DNA from: Pogostemon cablin
Lineage: Eukaryota; Streptophyta; Magnoliopsida; Lamiales; Lamiaceae
Assembly: GCA_023678885.1 (NCBI GenBank)
Contig: CM042987.1
Location: 25,816,927 to 25,880,926, forward strand
DNA length: 64,000 nucleotides
Direction of reading: 5' to 3'
Part shown: positions 32,927 through 42,800 of the stretch, piece after piece
How positions within the stretch are numbered: the first letter of the stretch is position 1
Layout of the letters: each line of letters begins with the position of its first letter
Program-made: the position numbers and the translations under genes
Notes under the pieces: generated by a model
Seen by the model: the letters and a program-made list of their open reading frames with translations, nothing else
Told to the model about the DNA's origin: nothing
The model's database searches: none

Positions 32927-35404
32927 CATAATAAGATTGCAGAAAACTATACTCTTTCAAAGCAATAACAAGTTTGACAAACTAACACCTCAGACCCTAT
33001 TTCAAGCCATACAAAGACATACGAAGACGAAATACCATATCAGATTGAGAAGATCTAAACCCTGGAGGGGGTTTCATATAGACTTCTTCATAGAGATCCC
33101 CGTGAAAAAATTCGTTATGCACGTCCATTTGATGCAGCTCCCAATTTTTAGATGCTGCAATGGCTAAGAAAGCACGAATTGTGACCATCTTTGAAACAAG
33201 TGCAAACGTCTCATTATAATCAATCCCAGCTATTTGATGATTACCAAAAACAACGAAACAAGCTTTAAGTTGTTCAATACTGCCATTAAAGTTATACTTG
33301 ATTTTATAAACCCATTGACAACCAAGAGCACATTTACCAGGAGGTAATTTCTCCATAGTCCAAGTACCATTATCCTCTAAAGCACAGATTTCTGTTTGCA
33401 TAGCATGATGCCATCATTCATCTGCCACAGCCTCTTTAAATGTAGTTCACAACTGGCCGTGACAGCAGCAAGAAATTTTTTATGTCTAGTAGAAAATTTT
33501 GTACAATTAATATAATGTGTGATAAGAAAGAGAGTACATGAGGAAACGAGTAGCGCAGGTAAACTTTAAGAGAGAGTAAATGGACTTTTTGAGATAACAG
33601 TATTAGTAACATAGTCACGTAGCCGAGTAGAGGAACTTTCTCACGAAATCCACGACCCATATAAGTTTCATTGCCAGAATCTGGAGCAATCTGATATGAT
33701 GTCTCTCGTGTTGGTATAGGCATAATTTGACTATATTTAGTATGATCTCCACTGTACGCTGATTCATTAACTATAGAATGTAAACTTTGAGCATAATCTA
33801 AAGGGGTAGTTGTTGGGCTTTGGGTGGTGATATGTAGTGGGGATTCACGTTCATTGGATAATGATTCAATATTCCCAAAAATATAAAATTCAAAATCATC
33901 TTCACCCAAATTCATGTTGCCAAAATTATCTGTAGGCTGAATAGGAAGAGAAACAATCTCAGCAAAAGGAAATTTATTTTCTAAGAATTTAACATCCCGA
34001 GAAATAAAGAAGCTTTTGTTTTCAAGATCAAAAGTCACCACTCTTTCTTACCAAACAGATACCCAACAAAGACACATTTTCGACTCTGACTTGCAAATTT
34101 ATCATTCTTAGCCTGTTGATTATGAGCATAATATAAACAACCAAATACTCTCAATTCATCAGAAGATGGTAAAGTATTGAATAAGATTTCATATGGAGTT
34201 TTATTCTGAAGAACACTCGAGGGTGTTGGATTGATCAAATGTGAAGCTGTCAACACGCATTCACCTCAAAATGAAAGAGGAAGATGGCCTGAAAAACGCA
34301 AAGCCCTTGCCATTGTTAAAATATGACGACATACATTCAATTCTACCATTTTGTTGCAGAGTCCCCACACAAGATGTGTGAAATAAGATACCATTTGAGA
34401 GAAAATATTCTTTTAAATAATTAAATTCAGTCGAAGTGATAACTTTGAACAATTTTAACCTTTCGATCAAATTGTCTTTCAATCATGGCGAAAAATTAAT
34501 GACATAAACATTTTAAATACCTCCAATTTATCAATCAATAAATAAACCCATACTACTCGAGAGAAATCATCCACAATAGTAAAAAAGTAACGAGCCCTAC
34601 AAGAAAAAAATTATATTATAATGTTTCCATAAATCACAGTGAACCAATTAAAAAGTTCTGCAAGCCTTATGATCACTTAAAGGAAAAAAATTACTACATT
34701 GTTTAGCACGGGGGCACACATTACATGCTTTATTAAACTTATCTCTAAAATTATGCAAAAAAGGTAATAGCATAATATAACTACTTTCTCTAAAGGATGT
34801 TCAAGACGTTGATGCCAAAGATCAAATGCTGATGAAAAATATTCCACTGAGATAGCTTGCATTGTAGACGATTGCCGAAAGTATTAAAGTCCATTTCTCC
34901 GTTTACCCATTCTAATAAGTTTCCTCGCATGAATGTTCTGTATAACGCATATATATCAGGAAAATTGTATAAAACACCCAATGTCATCAATGAGTTGTGT
35001 AACAGAAATTAAATTGCAATGCAATTTAGGTACATAAAGAACGTTTGTGAGATAAAATCCTTCCAAGAGTCTCACGCTTCCAATTTTAGTGGTTGTTATA
35101 GTTTGGCCATTTGGAAGTCCAACAGGACACGCGGTAATATCACGAACATCAATAAAAAATGATTCATCTCCCGTTCATGATTGGAAGCGTCGGTATTAAT
35201 AATCCAAGAAATATTAGAAAATTCACCATGTAAACCATAAGTAGAGAATTGAGTTTTACCAAATATCGATGCTATTGTTTACCATTGTGAGGGTGTAGAT
35301 GAGATTTTAGCTATTATCGCAGATCGTGTATCTTAGCCGCGTGGCTCTGATAGTATTGTTGGGTTTATCGGCCCAGCGAAGAGCCGGACCCACTCAATCC
35401 AATA
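32927..35404 (-). pseudogene. Copia gag/integrase/RT 5' part (proximal half of the split pol)
   Basis: On the minus strand from the PBS: an internal gag/protease stretch (35400-34990) that is hard to read; a pre-integrase motif at 34862-34750 (LWHQRLEHPLEKV); integrase at about 34500-34035 (FLSNGILFHTSCVGTLQQNG, LTASHLINPTPSSVLQNKTP, LRVFGCLYYAHNQ, KCVFVGYLFGKK); a linker at 34041-33436; and RT at 33401-32997 (NGTWTMEKLPPGKCALGCQW, GIDYNETFALVSKMVTIRAF, LHQMDVHNEFFHGDLYEEVY, FRLRMSLYGLK). The first catalytic Asp lies in QMDVHNEFFHGDL. Frame changes separate the pieces. The RT breaks off at 32927, where the LTR-only element entered. Confidence 0.85.
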
Positions 35405-35416
35405 GCTCTGATACCA
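35405..35416 (-). other. Primer-binding site of the minus-strand copia element
   Basis: GCTCTGATACCA on the plus strand is TGGTATCAGAGC on the minus strand, directly after the LTR terminus TCTACA. It is the initiator-Met tRNA type. Confidence 0.9.
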
Positions 35417-35656
35417 TGTAGAAAACAATGATATGGATATAATGAATTGCCATGAAAAATTGTATATCATTGGTATACTTTTTCTCTTACATATATACAC
35501 GAAGAATTAATCTTTAAAAGATCATAAATCAGCTAATTAAAGCTGCAAATCTAATCTAATTAATTCCTTCCTAAAATTATGCAAGACACTTAAGGAAATA
35601 GTATATGAAATTTTAATCTAAATTCTATGTCAATAATATTTAAATATATCTCAATA
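35417..35656 (-). repeat. 5' LTR (minus orientation) of the interrupted copia element
   Basis: 240 bp partner of 27613-27853, begins TATTGAGATA and ends TCTACA on the minus strand. Confidence 0.9.
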
Positions 35657-35739
35657 GTTTTGGAACTTCTAAGTCACACCATGGACAATCGGCGGTTCAG
35701 CGGAGTGAGTAATCCAAAAAGATAGTTCAGCAGAGTATT

Positions 35740-36260
35740 GACGCACCGAGAAACTGCCACTATTGTTGGCATTGGACTGAGTTAACGACTTCACCAAAAA
35801 GTTGGTTGAATGAGAGCTCAATAATTCTGAGCTTCGGAGTATTATAACATACTTCAATTGGAAGTCTATTTGAAATTACATTAAATGTGAACCTGATTAC
35901 CGCTATTGAAGAAATATTGAAAATCCCCTTTGGTATACTCCCTGTCAGCCCATTACCCATCAAATAGAACACTTCGATGGAAGAAACATCCCCAATTTCC
36001 TCCAGAATACTTCCGCGTAGATTATTGAAAGTAATTTTCAAAATTTATAGCCTTGACGAAACATTGAACAGAAACTGAGGAATTTTGTCGGAGAAGGAAT
36101 TGTTGGAGAGAATCAGACGTCAAAATTGAGATAAGGCACCAAACCATGTTGGTAATTCTCCTTCGAATCAGTTAACTCCGACGTTGATCTCCTCCAGATG
36201 GCGGAGGCAAGAGAGGTCGGAGGAAATGTCGCCGATGAGTTTATTGAAGCTGATTTATCC
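35740..36260 (-). pseudogene. LRR receptor-like kinase fragment (LRR ectodomain only)
   Basis: The minus-strand reading gives consecutive leucine-rich repeats: FNKLIGDISSDLSCLRHLEE, INVGVN, stop, FEGELPTWFGALSQF, stop, LILSNNSFSDKIPQFLFNV, then at 36041-35760 an open piece with ITFNNLRGSILEEIGDVSSI, FYLMGNGLTGSIPKGIFNIS and CYNTPKLRIIELSFNQLFGE. The repeat pattern LxxLxLxxNxLxGxIP is that of plasma-membrane LRR-XII type receptor kinases (pattern-recognition class). There is no signal peptide, transmembrane segment or kinase domain, and three or more in-frame stops. The coding match is lost before the copia insertion at 35656, so it was already broken. Confidence 0.8.
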
Positions 36261-36536
36261 TCATGAATCTTATCAAATCCCATTAATCCACCCTTCTGCT
36301 CATCATCACGCTCTCCCTCTCTCATAGATAGCCGAATCTTGGTGTAGATTTCATCGCTTTCTATATCAGCAAAGTACGACACCCTGCAGAATATACGAGA
36401 AGCCACCAAACTTCAGACTCCATTAACATTTTTGGAGTGACCTTGAGGAAAGTAATAAACTTTGGAATTTGGTGGAGGCAATTGAGCCTACGAAGATTGA
36501 CACCTTGCAGAGATGAATTAACCCTGTAAACTTAGG

Positions 36537-36676
36537 GTGCGGAGATGAATAACATGCCAATGTTACCCTTTGTGTAGAGATGAATAGTATGCTAGTGATT
36601 CGTGGACATGACTGCAGTGCGGAGATGGATAGTATGCTAGTGATTCGTGAACATGACTGCAGCGCGGAGATGGATG
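36537..36676. repeat. Small tandem repeat, ~45 bp unit
   Basis: Two good copies and one or two degenerate copies of a unit with GGAGATGGATAGTATGCTAG, then TGATTCGTGAACATGACTGC. Unit starts are near 36540, 36580 and 36619, with a partial one near 36662. Confidence 0.7.
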
Positions 36677-37460
36677 TGTTAGGTTATCCGCCCAGGGAGC
36701 TGGGCCCACTCAATCCAATAGCATGATATTGTCCGCTTTGGGCTGCCCACTGGCCCGCACTCTTTCTCTCACTGGACTCACACCTAAAAGGACTCATTCT
36801 AGGGAGTGTCCATCCTTCATTTTTAAACCCACAATCATCCCCACTTCTAATCGATGTGGGATTTTGGTTGACACCCAACCAACATTCCTGCCTCAAGCAA
36901 AGTCCCGCAGCTAGACCATCCAGTTTGAGGTCTGAACATCCCACCATCCACGCCGATTAAGTCTGGGGCCTGACACTGATACAACTTGTTGGCAAAAGCC
37001 ATTCATTCTTAAAGGGAAAAAGATAAAATATTAACGAGAAAGGAAAAGAATAAGAACAACACAAGGAATTTCCATGAAAACTCTAAACCGAAGAAAAAAC
37101 CACTGACCTGAGAAAATACTTACTATATGAAAAATATTACAATCACACAGAAGATTTTCTCTCCTGACCCAAAACTACCGCACTATTACAAATTTTTATC
37201 TAATTCCCAACTTTTCTCCCAACTTTGAAATAGAGAATACAATAAAGGAATAAAAGAATCACGTATAAAAATTATAGTCTTTTTGGTGCGTCTAACATCA
37301 GAACTAAAGGCCTCCTTAAATAGCAATTAAGAATCCTCCCTTCTGATCTCTCATCCGATGTGGGACAAGAATAATAATTCTCTATTTTATATTTGACAAA
37401 TCCAATAGGATGTGGGGGAATTGGACATTATTGTTGTGAAGAGCAATCATCCACAACAGC
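36677..37460 (-). other. Old LTR-retroelement fragment (LTR end plus PBS-like sequence, minus)
   Basis: On the minus strand, GCCAACA at about 36988-36994 is followed by AGTTGTATCAGTGTC, a decayed match to the LTR-end/TGGTATCAGAGC junction seen in the element at 6147. An LTR would then occupy about 36988-37460 (it contains GATGTGGGAC and, on the minus strand, CTATTTAAGG as a possible TATA). The part 36677-36987 starts TGTTAGGTTATCC and contains TCGATGTGGGATTTTGG, and may be a second LTR-derived piece. The boundaries are not resolved. Confidence 0.45.
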
Positions 37461-37862
37461 TCATACATATATGTTAGCTTTATGGAATAACTCACTCTTC
37501 TCTCTCCTTCTTTGCAGCGAGAAAACATGTTCAATAGGTAGCCTTGGGGAATAATTTGCTATTTATTTTTTATCCAACGACTTGAATCCAATCAAAATTG
37601 ATCCAATAGTCAGAATTCACATGGGTCATGTGTGAGCCTAGGTCAGCTAAGTAACTCTTGTAATTTAAATGTATGGGCAATTTAGATAGAATCAAATCAT
37701 TTTTTTTGGCAATAATCACCATTTACACATTTTCTTTCAATTTAAAAGTAAGCCTTTCAAATGGATAGTGTAAGAAAACAAAACATTCTACTAGAAGTTG
37801 TTCATGTTTTTGAAGGATTTGAATTTTTTTTAATTAAGAAGGCTTATAACCGATGGAAGGTG
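37461..37862. other. Intergenic sequence with a diverged dispersed copy of the 5 kb repeat
   Basis: 37655-37785 matches part of the repeated unit at 5640-5750 (TTGTAATTTAAATRTRTGGGC, then ACACATTTTCTTTCAATTTA, then GATAGTGTAAGAAAAC). No gene. The sequence ends with AGGTG, the target duplication of the next element. Confidence 0.6.
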
Positions 37863-38772
37863 TGTAAGCAATTAAAATTCACGGTCCAATCAAATGGCGA
37901 CACGTGGATTTTATTGATTAAATATCAATTTTAATTTATTATATTTTATTTTGGGGATTTAATAAATTAATTCCTAAAATAGATTAATAAATAATTGATA
38001 ATTAATTTAATACCCAACAAATTAAGTAGGGTTTAAATTAAGTAAAGCTTGACCCCTAAGTTAAGTAAAGCATGGAAGGTTCCAGAATTAGGTCAAATTA
38101 AGCAATGACCAATCAAGCTGTGATATATTTGGAACGGTCCAGGCCCGCATAACCAGGCCAAATCTGTCATGGACCAATCACATTGCGAGATATTTATGGA
38201 GTATCCTCATCCTTCACCTATATAAGGAGCCCTCCTTCATTCACTCCAGACACACTAAAATACTTGAAGACATAAACGCTCTGAAGAGATCAAGAACACG
38301 AGCAGCGCTCCCTTGAGATCTTCAAGCATCTTCAAGTCAAGAACGGCAAACGATTCGGGATTAAGGTGCGGAGCCCCCCAAATCAAGCGTTCTTCATATA
38401 CTGAGTTCTTCGGTGTTCTTCACGCCAAGAACAGCATATGACCCGGGATTAAGGTGCTAAGCCCCCCAGATCGAGTGTTCTTCGGATCAAGTACGTTTAA
38501 TCCAAATAAAGGCTCGACGCCTCTGGATTAACGTAATAAGATCCAAATCCGAGTTCGGACAAGCTTCAACTGAAGATCCGACTCAAAATACACAGTCAAC
38601 GCAGTCAAAGTCAAAGTCAAAGTCAAAGTCAAAGTCAAAGCCAAATTGGTTCGAGAGAAGAATCAGAGGATAAATAGAGATTGTTTCCTTAATCATCAAG
38701 TTCAATCCATCTGGATTATCATTGTAATTCTTTTGTGTTTATTTTATTATAAATACAAAATTTGTTATTACA
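37863..38772 (+). repeat. 5' LTR (910 bp) of the Tat element
   Basis: TGTAAGCAATT...TTATTACA. Contains CCAAT motifs (38107, 38172), a TATA box, two imperfect copies of a block ending in GGGATTAAGGTGC, then AGCCCCCCA (about 38340-38480), and a (GTCAAA)n hexamer run near 38600-38643. It differs from the 3' LTR at about three positions (near 37888, 38417 and 38434). Confidence 0.95.
38217..38228 (+). promoter_or_regulatory. TATA box of the Tat LTR promoter
   Basis: CCTATATAAGGA, an excellent plant TATA, about 620 bp ahead of the gag ATG. The identical box in the 3' LTR is at 49224-49235. RNA start is predicted about 30 bp downstream. Confidence 0.75.
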
Positions 38773-38774
38773 AA

Positions 38775-38796
38775 TTTTGGCACGCCCAGTGGGACC
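38775..38796 (+). other. Primer-binding site region of the Tat element
   Basis: TTTTGGCACGCCCAGTGGGA follows the 5' LTR by two bases. This GGCACGCCCAGTGGGACC-type sequence is a familiar Ty3/gypsy PBS; I do not assign the tRNA with certainty. Confidence 0.7.
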
Positions 38797-38840
38797 GTCT
38801 CTACCTCTCATCTCTTCTCTCTACAAGCTCGAAGTACGAT

Positions 38841-39848
38841 ATGACTCCTGTCAGGATTACTGTAGGTAGGACTGCTGCTTCTAAGCTCTCAGAGGCATTG
38901 ACTGAATATGTTGCTGTTGTTACAAGGAGCATGTCAGAAAAAGCTCGTTCGGAAGCCTCATCTGGATCCAACCCTTCGGTTGAGGAGGCTTCGAGAAAAC
39001 AACTACTTATGAAAGATGATAGTGATGAAGATTCTGCATCTTCAAACTCTTCATCTGACTCCGTTGCAGCTCCAGTAATGATGGCAGGCGCTACGACTGT
39101 TGAGGAACAATTAGCAAACATGATGAAAGCTATCGAGGGGCTCACGAAACACATAGAAGCTCAAGACACAAAGATCTCCCAATTGATGAAAAGAGACATC
39201 GCGGAGACTAGTCATGCAAATGGAAAAGGAGTCATGGACGATAGTGAAGTGGAAGAGGTCACAAGGCGCCAGACTATTGAAAAGGAGCAAACTCAAGGAA
39301 CGTTGCCACTTTCAGCTGATGGAATGCTCCAAGTAGATCAACTCAAGGATATTATACTTGGAACAATAAAAGAAAGGTTTGAGGAGAATTCCAAGCCTAC
39401 TGTTACTTATGTCAAGCCATACACGAAAAGAGTGGACAACTTGAAGTTGCCAGCTGGCTACCAGCCTCCCAAATTCCAACAGTTTGATGGCAAGGGAAAC
39501 CCGAGGCAGCATATAGCACACTTTATTGAGACCTGCCATGACGCTGGTACTTATGGAGATCATATGATAAGGCAGTTCGTTCGCTCTCTCAAAGGAAATG
39601 CATTTGATTGGTATATCGACTTGCAAGCTGAATCCATTGATAGTTGGGCACAAATGGAACATGAGTTCCTTAATCGTTTCTACAGCACGAGGAGAACTGT
39701 TAGTATGACTGAGTTAACTAATACTCGTCAATTGAAGGAAGAACCTGTGATTGATTATATCAATCGATGGAGAAATTTGAGTTTAAATTGCAAGGACCGA
39801 TTATCCGGAGAGTCTGCTATTGAGATGTGTATCCAAGGGATGGAATGA
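38841..39848 (+). CDS. gag: Tat element gag (capsid region), ended by a premature TGA
   Basis: The ATG at 38841 (MTPVRITVGRTAASKL) is the first good start after the PBS; the frame is also open upstream into the LTR but that part is leader. 335 codons. The N-terminal third is Ser/Glu-rich, then a coiled-coil-like stretch (TTVEEQLANMMKAIEGLTKH), then the retrotransposon gag domain from about residue 215 (LPAGYQPPKFQQFDGKGNP, HFIETCHDAGTYGD, FVRSLKGNAFDWYIDLQ, WAQMEHEFLNRFYSTRRTVS, EEPVIDYINRWRNLSLNC). The TGA at 39846-39848 falls inside the domain, in GME-stop-NLLYILKG, where relatives usually have a tryptophan. The frame continues immediately in the same phase, so this is a point mutation in one long gag-pol frame rather than a natural gag/pol boundary. 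Confidence 0.9.
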   Translation: MTPVRITVGRTAASKLSEALTEYVAVVTRSMSEKARSEASSGSNPSVEEASRKQLLMKDDSDEDSASSNSSSDSVAAPVMMAGATTVEEQLANMMKAIEGLTKHIEAQDTKISQLMKRDIAETSHANGKGVMDDSEVEEVTRRQTIEKEQTQGTLPLSADGMLQVDQLKDIILGTIKERFEENSKPTVTYVKPYTKRVDNLKLPAGYQPPKFQQFDGKGNPRQHIAHFIETCHDAGTYGDHMIRQFVRSLKGNAFDWYIDLQAESIDSWAQMEHEFLNRFYSTRRTVSMTELTNTRQLKEEPVIDYINRWRNLSLNCKDRLSGESAIEMCIQGME

Positions 39849-42800
39849 AATCTCCTTTATATACTCAAAGGAATTCAACCTAAGACTTTCGAAGAGTTGG
39901 CTACTAGGGCCCATGACATGGAATTAAGTATGGCTGCTAGTGGAATCAAACATTCACCGATGTCGGACTCCTACAAGTCTAATGATAAACAAGATTTCAA
40001 AAGGGGGGGCAAGTCCTATGTTAAAAGTTCCAACAAAGAGTCAATGGCCACAAATATTATGACGGTCAAGGTTCGAAAGAATGAAAATGATAAGAAAGAC
40101 AAAGGGAAGCAAGTTGCCCAAGAGTGGGGGCAAAGAAGGTTAACTCTGAAGGAGATGCAAGAAAAAGAGTATCCATTTCTGAACTCAGATCTTTCTGGCA
40201 TATTTGATGATCTGATGAAAAATAAGCTCCTTGACCTTCCTGAAATGAAACGTCCAGAAGAAGCCGGCCGAACTAATGACCCAAAATACTGCAAGTATCA
40301 TAGGTTGGTGAGTCATCCAATTCATGATTGTTTCGTTCTTAAGGAAAAGATCATGCAACTGGTTAAGGAAGGAAAAATCGTGTTAGAAGATGAGGCGGGC
40401 ATAAACTTCACTTCTGTAGAAGAAAGTCATAATGGAGGCTCATGTCATGTCGTGAATGAGGACAATGAAAGCGAACAACTTGAAACTAAGGGTGAAGCTT
40501 ACTCCATGAAGGTGACCTTCACGGATGAAGATATGTTGTTGGGTATGCAATCTCATAATCGACCTCTATTTGTGACTGGTTATACTAAAGGGGTGCGAGT
40601 GAATCGCATACTTATTGATGGAGGTTCGGCGGTGAACATTTTATCCTTGAGAATGTTGAAGAAGATAGAAATACCACTGGATGAACTCAACCATAGCCGA
40701 TTGATGATCCAAGGGTTCAACCATGAGGGGCAAAGGACTCTCGGCACAATAGTTCTTGATTTGCTAATTGAGGAGATGAAATCCACAGTCCTTTTCCATG
40801 TTATTGATGCAAAAACTTCCTACAACATGCTTTTGGGGCGCCCATGGCTACATGAGAATGGCGTGATTCCTTCTACATTACACCAGTGCTTCAAATATAG
40901 TGAAGGTGACAACGTGAAAAGAGTATTCGGTGACGACAAGCCGTTTACTGAAGCTGAAGCTTACTTTGCCGATGCTAAATATTTCTTCAAGAGTACAAAG
41001 GAAGTAAAGCGTGAAGAAGCCTCAGTACAAGATAATGGGGGCAGTAAACAAATAAAGAATGAGGAAGGTAGTACATCATCTGCCACTCTCAAGGAGAACA
41101 AAGGCAAAGGGCTTGAGACCTCGGAAGAGTTGACATTGCCTTTAACAAAAATTGATGCTAGTAAACTTTCTTCTCCACCACTCAAAGGGTTCACACGTCC
41201 TATTGAAGGACCAAAGACCGAACACGGTGAAGTGTTTGAAGCTGAAATAACCAAGTCGTATAGTCCACAAGCTTATAAACTCCTTATGAAGGCTGGTTAT
41301 GAACCAAGGGAAAAAGCGATGGCGAGCAAGGTGAGTCAAGAAACTATCAACCCACCAGGACAGGGGCTCAATGTTACTCAGATAATGTTGAAAAATAGTG
41401 GTCACACTATCAAGAAGGCTAAGCCAGGTTTGGGATATGTCCCTCAAAAGCCAGTCCGCATTGCAATTAGAAGAGCAAGTACAAATTATATCACCGAGGG
41501 AGAAGCTTTATCCACGGAGGATATGTTTGACGCAAGTAGTAGGGAAGTCAAGAGAATATCTGTTTTTGAAAGGCTTGGGAGTGTCTTCGAAAGGCTTGGA
41601 CCCTGTAAAGGGAAGTGTATGAGGCAAAATCATGTCAAGTCCCTTAACCTCCGAAAACTCCGGAGTCAAAATCCATCTCGTATCAAGCGGCAAAATATCT
41701 TGACTGTCTCAAGTGGAAGAGTGTTGAAGGATAAAGTGCAAAGAATCGTCTTTACCAAAGATGATAGTAATAATGATAGAGAAAGTGTAGCTTCCACCAA
41801 TCATATTACTGCTGTGGAAGATTCTCAAATGGAGGAAGTAGATGCTGAAGATGCCCCTCCACAATTTGAAGAAGGAGTGAAAGCCACTGTTGATGAATTG
41901 AAAGAAATTAACTTAGGTGATGAAAATGACCCACGTCCTACCTACATAAGTGCTCTGCTAGATGTTGAAGAAGAAACAAAGTATGTCAACCTTTTGCGAG
42001 AATTCAGAGATGTCTTTGCATGGTCGCATAAGGAAATGCCAGGCTTAGATCCGAAAATCGCAATGCACCACTTGTCCATTAAAAAGGGAATTCGGCCAGT
42101 TAAACAAATGCAGCGTCGATTTCGACCAGAGTTGATTCCTTTGATTGAGGACGAGATTAATAAGCTTCTTGAAACAGGCAAGATCCGAGAAGTCAAATAT
42201 CCTACATGGATTTCCAATATCGTGCCGGTAAGAAAGAAAAATGGGCAACTCAGAGTATGTGTTGATTTCCGAGATTTGAATATGGCATGTCCGAAAGATG
42301 ACTTTCCATTACCAATTACTGAACTCATGATTGATGCAACAACGGGGCATGAGGTCCTTTCATTTATGGATGGGTCATCTGGCTACAATCAAATTGGTTT
42401 GGCTCCTGAGGATCAAGAGAAGACAGCCTTTCGTTCTCCGAAAGGGATATATTGCTATAATGTTATGCCATTTGGCTTAAAGAATGCTGGTGCCACTTAT
42501 CAGCGAGCCATGCAAAAGATATTTGATGACATGCTTCATAAGATTGTCGAATGCTATGTTGATGATATTGTGGTGAAATCAAAAGAAAAGAAAAATCATT
42601 TTCATAATCTAAGGCGAGTGTTTGAACGATTAAGAGAGCATCAACTCAAGATGAATCCGCTCAAGTGTGCATTTGGAGTTTCATCTGGGAAATTTCTTGG
42701 GTTTATTGTTCGTCGTCGAGGGATTGAAATTGAGAAAGCAAAGATTGACGCAATCATGAAAATGCATGTGCCTCGGAACATACATGAACTCAAAAGTCTG

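Larger units (their letters stand above)
27613..35656 (-). mobile_element. Ty1/copia LTR retrotransposon (minus), interrupted by another element
   Basis: Short LTRs of 241 and 240 bp lie at 27613-27853 and 35417-35656. A PBS (TGGTATCAGAGC on the minus strand) abuts the right LTR, and a purine tract (minus GAGGGAGGC) abuts the left one. Flanks GTGTT and GTTTT suggest a 5 bp target duplication with one mismatch. Without the 4 kb nested element it is about 4.0 kb, short for copia but containing gag-pre-integrase, integrase, RT and RNase H in order. The coding sequence has stops and frameshifts. Confidence 0.88.

Noticed and set aside
38646..38840. Upstream extension of gag starting in the LTR
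   Set aside because: The open frame before 38841 crosses the LTR end and PBS, which are leader sequence; the ATG at 38841 is the sensible start.
39840..39860. Programmed stop readthrough between gag and pol
   Set aside because: The TGA is inside the capsid domain, not at its end, and is not followed by a known readthrough context; a point mutation is simpler.
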